From G020353115 sp964640125 (GTDB taxonomy: Bacteria > Bacteroidota > Bacteroidia > Bacteroidales > VadinHA17): a stretch of 64,000 nucleotides of DNA. The number at the start of each line of letters is the position of its first letter. Within the stretch, counting starts at the first letter, position 1. Under the pieces are notes generated by a model that had not been told where the DNA came from, did no database searches, and worked only from the letters and a program-made list of their open reading frames with translations. The stretch lies in contig CAZXGG010000006.1 in assembly GCA_964640125.1 (NCBI GenBank), positions 1 to 64,000 on the forward strand, read 5' to 3'. Shown piece after piece: positions 8,735 to 17,104 of the stretch. The position numbers and the translations under genes were made by a program.

Positions 8735-9940
8735 TCAGGAAAGATCGTTTACTGATGAAAAGATCAATGCTGAATTATTACCTCCAAATCCAAATGAATT
8801 GGATAATATGTTTCTCATTTTATAATTCCGGATTAAATTCGTTTCCGGAATGATTTTCAGCTCTTTCATGGGTGTTTTGAAATTGAGGTTCGGGAAGATC
8901 AATTGATGCTGCAGGGCAAGGATTGACAAAACGGCTTCAATTCCTCCGGAAGCTCCAAGTGTATGGCCTGTAAAGGGTTTTGTAGAGCTGAATTTTGGTG
9001 GATTTCCTCCAAAGAGGCTCTCGAGTGCCCTGCCCTCCGAGAGGTCATTATTCTGTGTCCCGGTTCCATGGAGGTTTATGTAATCGATATCATCTATGGT
9101 TAAGCCGGCAGCATCAATGGCATTTATCATCGCCATGTGTGCTCCTATGCCATTTTCTGAGGATGCTGTTTGGTGGTAGGCATCGCTTGCATTACCAAAT
9201 CCCTTCATTTCACAAAGGGGATGTGGATTGGAACAGACCTCTTCCGATTCCAGCACCAGGTATCCGGCCCCCTCTCCAAGGTTCAGGCCAGCTCTCTGAT
9301 CATCGAAAGGACGGCTAAGTTGGGTATCGAGGATCATGAGGGTATGAAACCCATTGAGTGTGAATTTTGATAATGCATCCGTTCCTCCAACAATGGCTCT
9401 GTCGAGTATTCCACTTTTAATCAGCCGCGTTCCAAACATGATTGCATTGGCGGATGATGAGCAGGCAGTATTAATGGTAGTCACAAATCCTGAAACTCCA
9501 AGGTAATCTGCGATCCGTTCGGTACTCTCCCCACAGTCGTGGGTATTAATGTATTGATTTTGCAAACTGTTGGTAAGGAAATCATGGTATACCAGTTCTG
9601 TTTTGCACATTCCTCCAACGGTTGTTGCTGAGATCAGTCCGGTATTAAGGGATGGATCGTTACTTAGATTGGCATGACTGACTGCTTCTCTGGCTGCGAT
9701 CATCCCTAGCAGGGTTGTCCGGGTCATTCCTTCGCAGGATTGAAAACCGGCCATCGCAGCCAGCTCATCGTTCGAATGTTTGATCTCTGCAGCCGGCAGA
9801 AGATTTTTTAGCTTGGTTTTCAGCAGCGTTAGGGCAGACACACCGGATTTACCGGAAAGGATTGATGCCAATGTTTCATGAACGTTCAATCCAATCGCTG
9901 ATACAACTCCTATTCCGGTAACAAGAACTCGTTTCGCCAC
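8735..9940 (-). CDS. Beta-ketoacyl-ACP synthase II-type, complete triad
   Basis: The FabF-like protein of 401 residues shows the nucleophile in NTACSSSANA and the two His in NLHGTGT and FTGHTLGASGG, plus the C-terminal glycine-rich SFGFGGNNS. It should catalyse decarboxylative condensation of malonyl-ACP with an acyl or aroyl thioester. The start is a GTG; the next in-frame residues AKRVLVTGIGVVS match the usual N-terminus, and a nearby ATG is out of frame. The triad-free KS follows 38 bases downstream, which suggests an active/CLF heterodimer. Confidence 0.9.
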   Translation of the reverse strand: MAKRVLVTGIGVVSAIGLNVHETLASILSGKSGVSALTLLKTKLKNLLPAAEIKHSNDELAAMAGFQSCEGMTRTTLLGMIAAREAVSHANLSNDPSLNTGLISATTVGGMCKTELVYHDFLTNSLQNQYINTHDCGESTERIADYLGVSGFVTTINTACSSSANAIMFGTRLIKSGILDRAIVGGTDALSKFTLNGFHTLMILDTQLSRPFDDQRAGLNLGEGAGYLVLESEEVCSNPHPLCEMKGFGNASDAYHQTASSENGIGAHMAMINAIDAAGLTIDDIDYINLHGTGTQNNDLSEGRALESLFGGNPPKFSSTKPFTGHTLGASGGIEAVLSILALQHQLIFPNLNFKTPMKELKIIPETNLIRNYKMRNILSNSFGFGGNNSALIFSSVNDLS

Positions 9941-10005
9941 AACATGTGTATATGATTAAAAAGGGATCCGGGAAAATGGCAGGTGCTTGGGGTCCCGGGA
10001 AATGC

Positions 10006-10260
10006 TTATAATCTGTTTTTTTCTATAAAATCGGCCATGGTTTGGATAGAATAGAATACATCCTTCCCCTTTTTGGGATCATCGATTTTAATTCCATAGT
10101 TCTTTTCAAGCAGCACGATCAGTTCCAGCGCATCAATTGAGTCCAAACCCAGTCCGTCGCCAAACAGGGGGGCTCCGGTTTCAATTTCATCCGGACCAAC
10201 ATCTTCCAGGTTAAGCACTTCTATGATCTCCTGTTTCAGTTTCGTAATTAATTGTCCCAT
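10006..10260 (-). CDS. Acyl carrier protein
   Basis: An 84-residue acidic protein with GLGLDSIDALELIVLLEK, in which the Ser of DSI accepts 4'-phosphopantetheine. Predicted four-helix bundle of normal ACP size. It lies between the KS at 8735 and the KS-like gene at 10265, four bases after the latter. One of four ACPs in the window; the DSID motif groups it with the ACP at 45254 more than with the DSLD/DSLM ACPs at 15550 and 20906. Confidence 0.92.
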   Translation of the reverse strand: MGQLITKLKQEIIEVLNLEDVGPDEIETGAPLFGDGLGLDSIDALELIVLLEKNYGIKIDDPKKGKDVFYSIQTMADFIEKNRL

Positions 10261-10264
10261 ATCA

Positions 10265-10930
10265 CTATACTTTCAAATCATGATAATTTTTTTCCAGAAA
10301 CAATGCCTCAAATTTAATATTTCGATTGGTAATATCATCCTTTTCCACCAGATAGATGAACGATTCATAGAGTGATCCGGTTCGCTCAAACTCAACCCAT
10401 CCACAAATACAACTCTTTATCTTTCTGCTCATCAGCAAACTCACGTATTCATACAGGAATTGAGGATCATATTTCTCAGCAACAAAAGTAATATTTTCTC
10501 CCATAATTTTATTACGAATGGCTATTTCTCCAACCATAATATTGGGAAGTGTATATACAAATACCGCCGGACTGGGAAAATAGTTGGTTTTATCCTCAAT
10601 GGTATGGTAATAGCGATTATCCGTTTCCAGGGTAGAGCTTGAATTGATCAGCACGATGCCCGTATCTTCGGGGCGGTATCTTTGCTGCAAACTACTTCCC
10701 ATCAGCAAAATCTCGGATGTTAAAAAAGCCAGTTTTGACAGGCTGTCCATTTTATAAAATTTCAAGAATCCGATTCCGTAATGTTTATAAACAGATTTAA
10801 TAAACGTATTAAAATCGACAACCTGGTCCTGATTAAAATCAATGCAACCATCGACAAATACTTTTGTCCCAATGATGGAACATGACCTGCTAATATAACA
10901 ACCAACCATCCTTTCTGTTTCGTTTCCCAT
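10265..10930 (-). CDS. Short beta-ketoacyl synthase N-terminal-like protein
   Basis: This 221-residue protein resembles only the N-terminal half of a ketosynthase. The segments DTGIVLINSSSTLETD and FVYTLPNIMVGEIAI resemble the start of the thiolase fold, and there is no second half and no catalytic His motifs. Short proteins of this type (ketoacyl-synt_2 family) are a regular part of aryl polyene and flexirubin loci; their function is not settled, and a scaffolding or gatekeeping role for an ACP or KS is the usual guess. It lies 17 bases after the KS gene at 10948 and 4 bases before the ACP. Confidence 0.65.
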   Translation of the reverse strand: MGNETERMVGCYISRSCSIIGTKVFVDGCIDFNQDQVVDFNTFIKSVYKHYGIGFLKFYKMDSLSKLAFLTSEILLMGSSLQQRYRPEDTGIVLINSSSTLETDNRYYHTIEDKTNYFPSPAVFVYTLPNIMVGEIAIRNKIMGENITFVAEKYDPQFLYEYVSLLMSRKIKSCICGWVEFERTGSLYESFIYLVEKDDITNRNIKFEALFLEKNYHDLKV

Positions 10931-10947
10931 AGTCTGTTTTCAATGGG

Positions 10948-12096
10948 TTATTCTTTCCTGTATATGACAGCGGCATTGCATCCGCCAAATCCTGAAGCCA
11001 GTTTGAGGCAATGGTGTAATGAAGCCTGATCGAGAGATTTGATAATGTTCAATTCTTTTGAAACACCAAGTTTTGCAAATCCCATGGAAGGGAACAGAAG
11101 ATTTCCTGTCATGGATTCAAATGCATATACGGATTCAATGATCCCGGCTGCCCCGAGTGTATGTCCAATATACCCTTTAAAGCTATTGATCGGTTTCCGT
11201 TCAAGGGAAGCCCAGGCAATTGCCTTTGCTTCCATTTCATCATTGTATCCTGTACCGGTTCCATGAGCCGAGATGTAGTCAATCTCTCCAACCTGCAACC
11301 CTGCCTCATTAAGTGCCATATTAATAGCAAGGTACAATCCATCACCTGTCCTGGAAGGACCAGAAATGTGATTTGCATCATTGGAGGTTCCACCTCCCAT
11401 TACGGTAATCCTGCTGTTTTTCTTACCAACAGAAGGATCTGCTGTTAAAATGATTGTTCCTGCTCCTTCCCCAATAGTTATCCCGCTTCTATCTTTATCA
11501 AATGGTTTGCAAGGTTCTTCACTGACAGCCTGGAAGGATTGAAAACCGGAGACAATGAATTCCGACATAATATCCGCACCTGCAACAATTACGTGATCAC
11601 ACTTCCCGCTGTTTATTAATCTCTGCCCCACAAGGACCGCCAGTGATCCTGAGATACATGCATTCGAAATAACGATGGGAGTATTGGGATTACCAACATA
11701 TTTTTGTATCTCATTAGCAGCTGACCAGAGGTGGATCCTGTGATCTTCATACTGGCTAGCCAGATCGGTATCAAGCAGGTCGATATTCCCTTTTGTGGTA
11801 GAAAAGATGATCCCTGTTCTTTTATCCGATCCATCTACCCCACTTCCAAGAAGTGCATCCCGGATTGACAGAATAGAAAGTTTTTCAAGTCTTGTATATT
11901 CTTTCTCTGAAGGGATCTTTTCAAATTCCTTTTCCAGCCGATCTGAGTCGACCAGCGAAACAGGAACCGGAGTTCGGGATATCCTCTTATCCTCCGATCG
12001 GGTTATTCCGCAAACATGCTCACGGATATTCCTGATGTTTTCAGCGGTGGAGAATCCAAGTGATGTAATTACATTATCGCCGGCAATATAGACCAT
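10948..12096 (-). CDS. Beta-ketoacyl-ACP synthase, complete triad
   Basis: A 382-residue KAS I/II homologue. The nucleophile lies in SNACISGSLAV, the His residues in SAHGTGTGYND and GYIGHTLGAAG, and the C-terminal SGFGGCNAA is conserved. It should extend an ACP-bound chain. The ATG at 12096 is clear and lies 15 bases after the reconstructed stop of the thioesterase. Its N-terminus is unusually rich in charged residues compared with the KS at 8735. With KS genes at 8735, 15835 and 21299 it gives four active-looking condensing enzymes in one operon. Confidence 0.9.
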   Translation of the reverse strand: MVYIAGDNVITSLGFSTAENIRNIREHVCGITRSEDKRISRTPVPVSLVDSDRLEKEFEKIPSEKEYTRLEKLSILSIRDALLGSGVDGSDKRTGIIFSTTKGNIDLLDTDLASQYEDHRIHLWSAANEIQKYVGNPNTPIVISNACISGSLAVLVGQRLINSGKCDHVIVAGADIMSEFIVSGFQSFQAVSEEPCKPFDKDRSGITIGEGAGTIILTADPSVGKKNSRITVMGGGTSNDANHISGPSRTGDGLYLAINMALNEAGLQVGEIDYISAHGTGTGYNDEMEAKAIAWASLERKPINSFKGYIGHTLGAAGIIESVYAFESMTGNLLFPSMGFAKLGVSKELNIIKSLDQASLHHCLKLASGFGGCNAAVIYRKE

Positions 12097-12111
12097 GAAT
12101 AAGCAGAATCG

Positions 12112-12692
12112 TTACGTTAATAGTCCCATTTTCCTTTGCCATTTCTCATAAAAAGGAGGCAGAGTTATATACAATTCATGATTATTATCCACAAAAACCT
12201 GAATGCTCTTACCGGTTGCAATCAGTTTNNNNNNNNNNNNNNNNNNNNNNNNNNNNNNNNNNNNNNNNNNNNNNNNNNNNNNNNNNNNNNNNNNNNNNNN
12301 NNNNNNNNNNNNNNNNNNNNNNNNNNNNATTCATGATTATTATCCACAAAAACCTGAATGCTCTTACCGGTTGCAATCAGTTTTTTATCTGAATTCCTGT
12401 AAATCGTATAATGGAATTGAATTTTCGCCTCTTTACAGGAAATGTATTTTGTTTCAATGATAATCGTATCCCCATAGACTAACGGATGCTTATAATCACA
12501 TTCGATTTTTACAACAGGGATCAGTAATCCGTTTTTATAGATATCGAGGTATCCCAGGCCAAATTCATTGCCAAAAGCCTCTCTTCCGTCTTCAAAATAT
12601 TTCAGGTAATGTCCATGCCAAACGATGTGCAACGAATCGACTTCACTGAATCGTACCGATACTTCTTTTCTGTTAATTAATTCGATCCCCAT
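12112..12692 (-). CDS. 4HBT-type hotdog acyl thioesterase, split by a false assembly gap
   Basis: The N-terminal part has RFSEVDSLHIVWHGHYLKYF, close to the YbgC/FadM thioesterase signature, where Asp in the EVD segment is the likely catalytic residue. The frame runs into the N gap, but the 55 bases on each side of it are identical. If one copy and the Ns are removed, the frame continues through NHELYITLPPFYEKWQRK and stops at 12112-12114, giving 141 residues, a normal size for this family. The joined length (364 + 62 bases) is a multiple of three; the gapped length is not. It probably releases or edits acyl-ACP/CoA intermediates. Confidence 0.8.
12174..12228. repeat. Left copy of 55-bp duplication flanking the N gap
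   Basis: This segment is identical, base for base, to 12329-12383. The copies touch the gap on opposite sides, as expected when two contigs that end in the same k-mer are scaffolded without being merged. Confidence 0.95.
12229..12328. other. Assembly gap of exactly 100 N, probably spurious
   Basis: A run of exactly 100 N is a conventional placeholder for unknown distance. The flanks overlap by 55 identical bases, and merging them restores an intact thioesterase frame, so no sequence is probably missing. Confidence 0.95.
12329..12383. repeat. Right copy of 55-bp duplication flanking the N gap
   Basis: Identical to 12174-12228. It encodes part of the thioesterase, and only one copy is needed to keep that reading frame open. 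Confidence 0.95.
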
Positions 12693-12812
12693 GAACAGAT
12701 AGTTATTGCGTTACGGATTGTTCTGTCAAAAATAAATTTTCTCCGGGAATAAACATGTAGTATCGATCATCATTATAACGTTTGGTAAGGATTTCCCCTG
12801 ACCAAAAGCGCA

Positions 12813-13262
12813 CTATTCATTTGACGAATCCTTTCGGTTACCCTCTTCTTCCTGCAGAAAAATGTTCATTTCACATTCGGCAAGCAATTCTCCCCTGCAG
12901 CGAATTTTCCCGGATATAATGGTAGCATTCATCACCTCATGTTCGATGGTTACGCTTGTAACGATTTCATCTCCTGCTGCAGGGACCTGGTGAATGATCA
13001 GTTTTTTAATCGCCCCGATAAATCCCAGGGGAACAGTTTTCTTTTCCCTCTCACATATATAGCCGACTCGTGCGGCGGCGGTTTGTGCAATATTTTCAAT
13101 CAAACCCGGTTCCCTGAAACGACCTCCTGAACAGAAAATATTCTCTTTATCGATATTGAATGATGTAACAATACTCCTATCATCAACCATTTTTATCTCC
13201 GTGATCATCACCATTGGAGAGCGCTGGGGGATAAAGGATATGATGTCCTTTTTTGTATCCAT
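12813..13262 (-). CDS. ApeP/FabA-like hotdog dehydratase lacking catalytic His
   Basis: The protein of 149 residues opens with IISFIPQRSPMVMI, like the PHRPPM entry of FabA/ApeP-type hotdog proteins. At the active-site loop it reads NIFCSGGRFREPGLIENIAQ. The GHFP His of FabZ is absent, but the Glu in LIEN aligns with the catalytic Glu of FabZ (IIEALAQ). The dehydratase at 5230-5622 has the opposite defect, so a shared heterodimeric active site is likely. It sits 9 bases after the B12-type radical SAM gene and upstream of the thioesterase. Confidence 0.75.
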   Translation of the reverse strand: MDTKKDIISFIPQRSPMVMITEIKMVDDRSIVTSFNIDKENIFCSGGRFREPGLIENIAQTAAARVGYICEREKKTVPLGFIGAIKKLIIHQVPAAGDEIVTSVTIEHEVMNATIISGKIRCRGELLAECEMNIFLQEEEGNRKDSSNE

Positions 13263-13271
13263 AGTCCTGCT

Positions 13272-14633
13272 TCAGCTTACAAGGTATTCCCAGAGAGGGC
13301 CTTTCAAGTTTTTCCGCCGCATCTTTCCTATGGTTTCCGAATGATCCTCATCGGGAAAGACCCATCTCTTTTTTGTTTGTAATGCCCTCAATTTAAGTGT
13401 TTGAACATTAACCTTATCGGAAACATAAAAAACCGATTCGAGCAGCTCATGATCATTGCTGATCTTGCCTTCTCTGATGGCGTAGTGATGCAATGTAGTG
13501 CCGGGATAGATCCTCATCCCGACATAGGGAAAGAAGACTGTTTTATTGATTTTCTTCGAATTCCGGAATGTTTCCTCCACCGTTTCATCCGTTTCCCCAT
13601 AACCGGCAAGAATGATAAAATGTGCATAATGGATACCCAGTTCACGGCAGCGGTCAGAACATTCAAGAGCATCTTCTACCGTAAAATGCTTCCCATAATT
13701 TTCCAGTGTTCTGTCTGACAGCGACTCTGTTCCAAATTCAATATGGGTCAATCCCGATTGTTTTAACAGTAAAAGGAATTCTTTCGTTAATCCTTTCGGG
13801 AAAAAATATCCTCCCCAGCGGATGTTAATGCCTGATTTAATAATTTTTTCGGCAAGTTCAATGTTATATTTTTCATCCAGGTTAAACACTGAATCGGTAA
13901 AAAACACATAGTCTATCCCCTGTTTTTTATAAAGACGCGTAAGGGCATCAATGATTTTATCGGTATTAAGGGTTCTCACTTTTTTCCCCTCAATGATTGG
14001 ATAGGTGCAGTAGATGCAGTCAAGGGGGCACCCTCTTTTCGTCTGTATACTCAGCATTCCACTTTTTTCCCAATAATAGGGCAACAGGTTCGGGTCAAAG
14101 GCAAGGGAAGGATTTTTCAAAAAGTGTTGTTTTTGATTCAGTTTAAGCTCACCGTTATTCCGGTAGATCAATCCCTCAATCTGTTCGTAACTTGAATGAT
14201 CTTCGATGCTTCTGATTAGTTCATACATGCTCTCTTCGCCCTCTCCATAAATGGCAAAATCGGGTGAGAGAACATCAAACAGGATCTCGGGGAAGATTGA
14301 AAATCCGGATCCCCCGATAATAACGATGGAATCGGTATGCTCTCTGACCAGCTCTATCCCTCTTTTATAATCCGGTGTAAACTCCTTAATGTTATTCAGA
14401 TCGACATCATCGATATTCCGGAAGGAGAAACCGGTATAGTGCGGTTTGAATTCCCGCAGTGTTTTGATGAACGATTCCTGTCCATTCAGATTGAAATCGA
14501 ATGTCCGGATTGTAAATCCGTGCAGCTTCTCTTTCAGGTACGTTGAAAGATAGGCAATCCCAAGCGGATACACCGGATAGGGTTGGGTATACCTGTTTGC
14601 AGAGATAAATAAGATTCTACGATCCGGCATCAT
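13272..14633 (-). CDS. B12-binding-type radical SAM enzyme 1
   Basis: The N-terminal 150 residues look like a cobalamin-binding Rossmann fold (IVIIGGSGFSIFPE and YGEGEESMYELI). The radical SAM motif GCPLDCIYC follows, with Cys at about 202, 206 and 209. This architecture is shared by enzymes that methylate or rearrange unactivated carbons, such as hopanoid methylase and BchE. Related proteins are known from lipid or polyene clusters of Bacteroidota, but their reactions are not established. Its ATG overlaps the stop of the LpxL-like gene (ATGA), so it is translated from the same operon. Confidence 0.85.
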   Translation of the reverse strand: MMPDRRILFISANRYTQPYPVYPLGIAYLSTYLKEKLHGFTIRTFDFNLNGQESFIKTLREFKPHYTGFSFRNIDDVDLNNIKEFTPDYKRGIELVREHTDSIVIIGGSGFSIFPEILFDVLSPDFAIYGEGEESMYELIRSIEDHSSYEQIEGLIYRNNGELKLNQKQHFLKNPSLAFDPNLLPYYWEKSGMLSIQTKRGCPLDCIYCTYPIIEGKKVRTLNTDKIIDALTRLYKKQGIDYVFFTDSVFNLDEKYNIELAEKIIKSGINIRWGGYFFPKGLTKEFLLLLKQSGLTHIEFGTESLSDRTLENYGKHFTVEDALECSDRCRELGIHYAHFIILAGYGETDETVEETFRNSKKINKTVFFPYVGMRIYPGTTLHHYAIREGKISNDHELLESVFYVSDKVNVQTLKLRALQTKKRWVFPDEDHSETIGKMRRKNLKGPLWEYLVS

Positions 14634-15514
14634 TCGTCAATTTTCCAGAAATCATAATAATTGAACCATTGAAGGGGGTATTTTTTCACTATTTTTTCTG
14701 TCGATTTTACATACTCATTTAACAGGGAGATGATTTGGTCTTCTCTCTGGACCTTTGTTCCGGATTTTGATAATGTATACAGCGGCGTTGCATAAAAATG
14801 GTAATGATCCGCCGATTCTTTCATGGCATAGGTAAAGGAAACAGGAACGTTGAATTTAACAGCCAGGTAAAAGGGACCGTAAGGAAAAGGAGCATCCTTA
14901 CCCATAAAACGGCAGGTAAGTGTTTTACTATTTTCCACAAACCGGTCGCCATGCATGGCAATCAATTCATGCTTGTTCAACGCATTTTTTATGTCATAAA
15001 TATGGGAGAGATCATCACGAATAACAATTATGTTGATATTTTTTAAAACATGAACGTTTTCAAGATACTGTTTTATCTGCTGCTCTTCAGCGTCAAACAT
15101 CAGCAGGTTAATTGGAGTATCCAGTCTTTTAAGCAACTGACCTGCTATTTCCCAATTTCCGGTATGAGCACTGATGATAATCCCTCCTGATTTCATTTTT
15201 CTCAGGTGTTCTTCCCCATCAAAATCAAAGCTTAATGTTGTATCTAATCCGGCCAACAGGGCTGTTTTATCAAGCAAAGTCTGACCAAAGACATAATAGT
15301 TCCGGTAGATTGCGAGGATGGTTTTCCAGAAGGGGAAATGATGAATGGAATGGAAATAGAAATAGATATATCGTTTATTCGAGAAGAGCAGGAAATAAAA
15401 AGCAACGATATGAAGCACAACATAAGCAACATGAAGGCCCGTTTTTTTCAGCAGGAAAACAAATATTTTATATCCAAGAATGCCTCCTCTTGTCCTGCCC
15501 TGCCATGTTGCCAT
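14630..15514 (-). CDS. LpxL/HtrB-type lysophospholipid acyltransferase
   Basis: One membrane helix near residues 25-50 is followed by SAHTGNWEIAG, the HX4E catalytic motif of lipid A late acyltransferases, and by AMHGDRF and FPYGPFYLA in the usual order. The 294-residue size fits. Such enzymes move an acyl chain from ACP to a lipid or sugar hydroxyl at the inner membrane. In aryl polyene and flexirubin loci they are thought to transfer the polyene from ACP to its lipid anchor. The neighbouring ACP gene at 15550 lies 35 bases upstream in transcription. Confidence 0.88.
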   Translation of the reverse strand: MATWQGRTRGGILGYKIFVFLLKKTGLHVAYVVLHIVAFYFLLFSNKRYIYFYFHSIHHFPFWKTILAIYRNYYVFGQTLLDKTALLAGLDTTLSFDFDGEEHLRKMKSGGIIISAHTGNWEIAGQLLKRLDTPINLLMFDAEEQQIKQYLENVHVLKNINIIVIRDDLSHIYDIKNALNKHELIAMHGDRFVENSKTLTCRFMGKDAPFPYGPFYLAVKFNVPVSFTYAMKESADHYHFYATPLYTLSKSGTKVQREDQIISLLNEYVKSTEKIVKKYPLQWFNYYDFWKIDE

Positions 15515-15549
15515 AATGCATTCCCCATTCTAATTAACGGTAGCTTATG

Positions 15550-15795
15550 TTATGCTGAAATCCGGTTAAAGATGAAATCATAAAAATCCTGCAAGGTCTT
15601 CACCTTAGCCATCTCTTCCCCTTTTATTTTAAACCCGAAATTTTTTTCAATCACCACTGCAACATCTACAAAATCAAGGCTGTCAATGCCCAGGTCTTTT
15701 TTCAAAAATGCTGTTGGTTTTATCAGGCCTTTTTCAATCTCAATTTCTTCGATCAGGAAATTATTGATCGTATTTATCATTTCTTCTCTTTGCAT
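15550..15795 (-). CDS. Acyl carrier protein
   Basis: 81 residues with KKDLGIDSLDFVDVAVVIEK; the Ser in DSL is the phosphopantetheine site. An alternative start at residue 6 exists (MI in EEMINT). It lies between the KS at 15835 (39-base gap) and the LpxL-like acyltransferase, so it probably carries the chain that this acyltransferase uses, which is inference. Confidence 0.92.
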   Translation of the reverse strand: MQREEMINTINNFLIEEIEIEKGLIKPTAFLKKDLGIDSLDFVDVAVVIEKNFGFKIKGEEMAKVKTLQDFYDFIFNRISA

Positions 15796-15834
15796 GTTTC
15801 AATCGTTTTCTAAAGCAAGCAGCCTTATGCGAAC

Positions 15835-17058
15835 CTACAAATTAGCACGTTTTACAATAATGGTTGAATTGGTCCCTCCAAATCCAAATGAATTGGAAAG
15901 AAAGATATTAATTTTTTTTGACATTGTTTCACAAATTATATTGAGTTTAGCAGAAGCCTCATCCGGTTTTTCAAAATTGATATTTGGTGCGATAAATGAA
16001 TGCTGCATCATCAGGATTGAATAGATAATTTCACTTGCTCCTCCCATCCACATTTCATGACCGGTCATGGATTTGGTGGAGCTGACCGGGATATGGTATT
16101 CACCGAATATCTGGTTAAGTGCTTTTGCTTCATTCAGATCTCCTATTGGTGTAGAGGTTGCATGGGCATTGATATAATCTAAACTTCTGGCATCTAAACC
16201 TGCATTGTCAATTGCTCTTTGCAGCGAGCGTACGGGTCCTTCAACGTTGGGTTGTGAGATATGATCACCGTTGGAGGAGAAGCCATATCCTATCATTTCG
16301 GCCAGTATGGGAGCTCCTCTTTTCTTTGCCGACTCATACTCCTCCAGGATCAAGGTAGCTGCTCCGCCACTCGGAACGAGTCCATCCCGGTCAATATCAA
16401 AGGGCCTGGAGGCTTTTGTCGGCTCATGTTCCCGCAGCGAAAATGCGCCCAATCCATCAAAACTTCCCATGGATTCCAGGCTGATCTCCTGCCCTCCACC
16501 ACAGATTATCCGATCCTGCAGGCCATGTTGAATCAAGAAATAGGCCATCCCGAGTGCATGCGATCCACTGGCACAGGCTCCACTTACCGTGAAATTTATT
16601 CCTTTCAGTTTATAAATAACCGACAGATTCATACTGATTGTGGAATTCATGGACTGGAAGATAGTGCCTGAACCCAGCATGGTTGTATCCTTCTTCTCCC
16701 TCAACAAATCGAAGGATGCGACAACCGACTTTGCTGTGCTATCGTTCCCGTAAAGAATCCCCACTTCATTTTTCTCCAGGAACTCCCGGTCCAGACGGGC
16801 ATTATCCAACGCTTCTTCAGTAGCAATAAAAGCATATTCACCCTCCTCTCCCAGGCCAACCCTTAACCTTCTATGCAGCCGGCCTTTCAAATCCGGTTTC
16901 TCAATCATTCCGGTAAGGGCGGAACGGAAACCCATTTTTTTCCGCTCCGGATCAAACCCTATTCCCGATTTACCATAGTAAAGGGAATCCCTCACCTCGG
17001 AGAGGTTTTTGCCAATCGTCGAATAGATCCCCATTCCTGTAATAACCACCCTTCGCAT
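15835..17058 (-). CDS. Beta-ketoacyl-ACP synthase (FabB/KAS I-like), complete triad
   Basis: The 407-residue protein has VSGACASGSHALG with the nucleophile, NAHATSTPIGD and SMTGHEMWMGGASE with the two His, and SFGFGGTNS at the end. The HATST and GHEMWM versions differ from the HGTGT/GHTLGA of the KS at 8735 and are closer to FabB-type enzymes, so it may take a different step, for example starter loading or late elongation. It lies 46 bases after the ketoreductase gene. Confidence 0.9.
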   Translation of the reverse strand: MRRVVITGMGIYSTIGKNLSEVRDSLYYGKSGIGFDPERKKMGFRSALTGMIEKPDLKGRLHRRLRVGLGEEGEYAFIATEEALDNARLDREFLEKNEVGILYGNDSTAKSVVASFDLLREKKDTTMLGSGTIFQSMNSTISMNLSVIYKLKGINFTVSGACASGSHALGMAYFLIQHGLQDRIICGGGQEISLESMGSFDGLGAFSLREHEPTKASRPFDIDRDGLVPSGGAATLILEEYESAKKRGAPILAEMIGYGFSSNGDHISQPNVEGPVRSLQRAIDNAGLDARSLDYINAHATSTPIGDLNEAKALNQIFGEYHIPVSSTKSMTGHEMWMGGASEIIYSILMMQHSFIAPNINFEKPDEASAKLNIICETMSKKINIFLSNSFGFGGTNSTIIVKRANL

Positions 17059-17104
17059 CGATGTCCCTGTTACAATAATGGTAAAAATCTTACACTTTAT
17101 TCAC

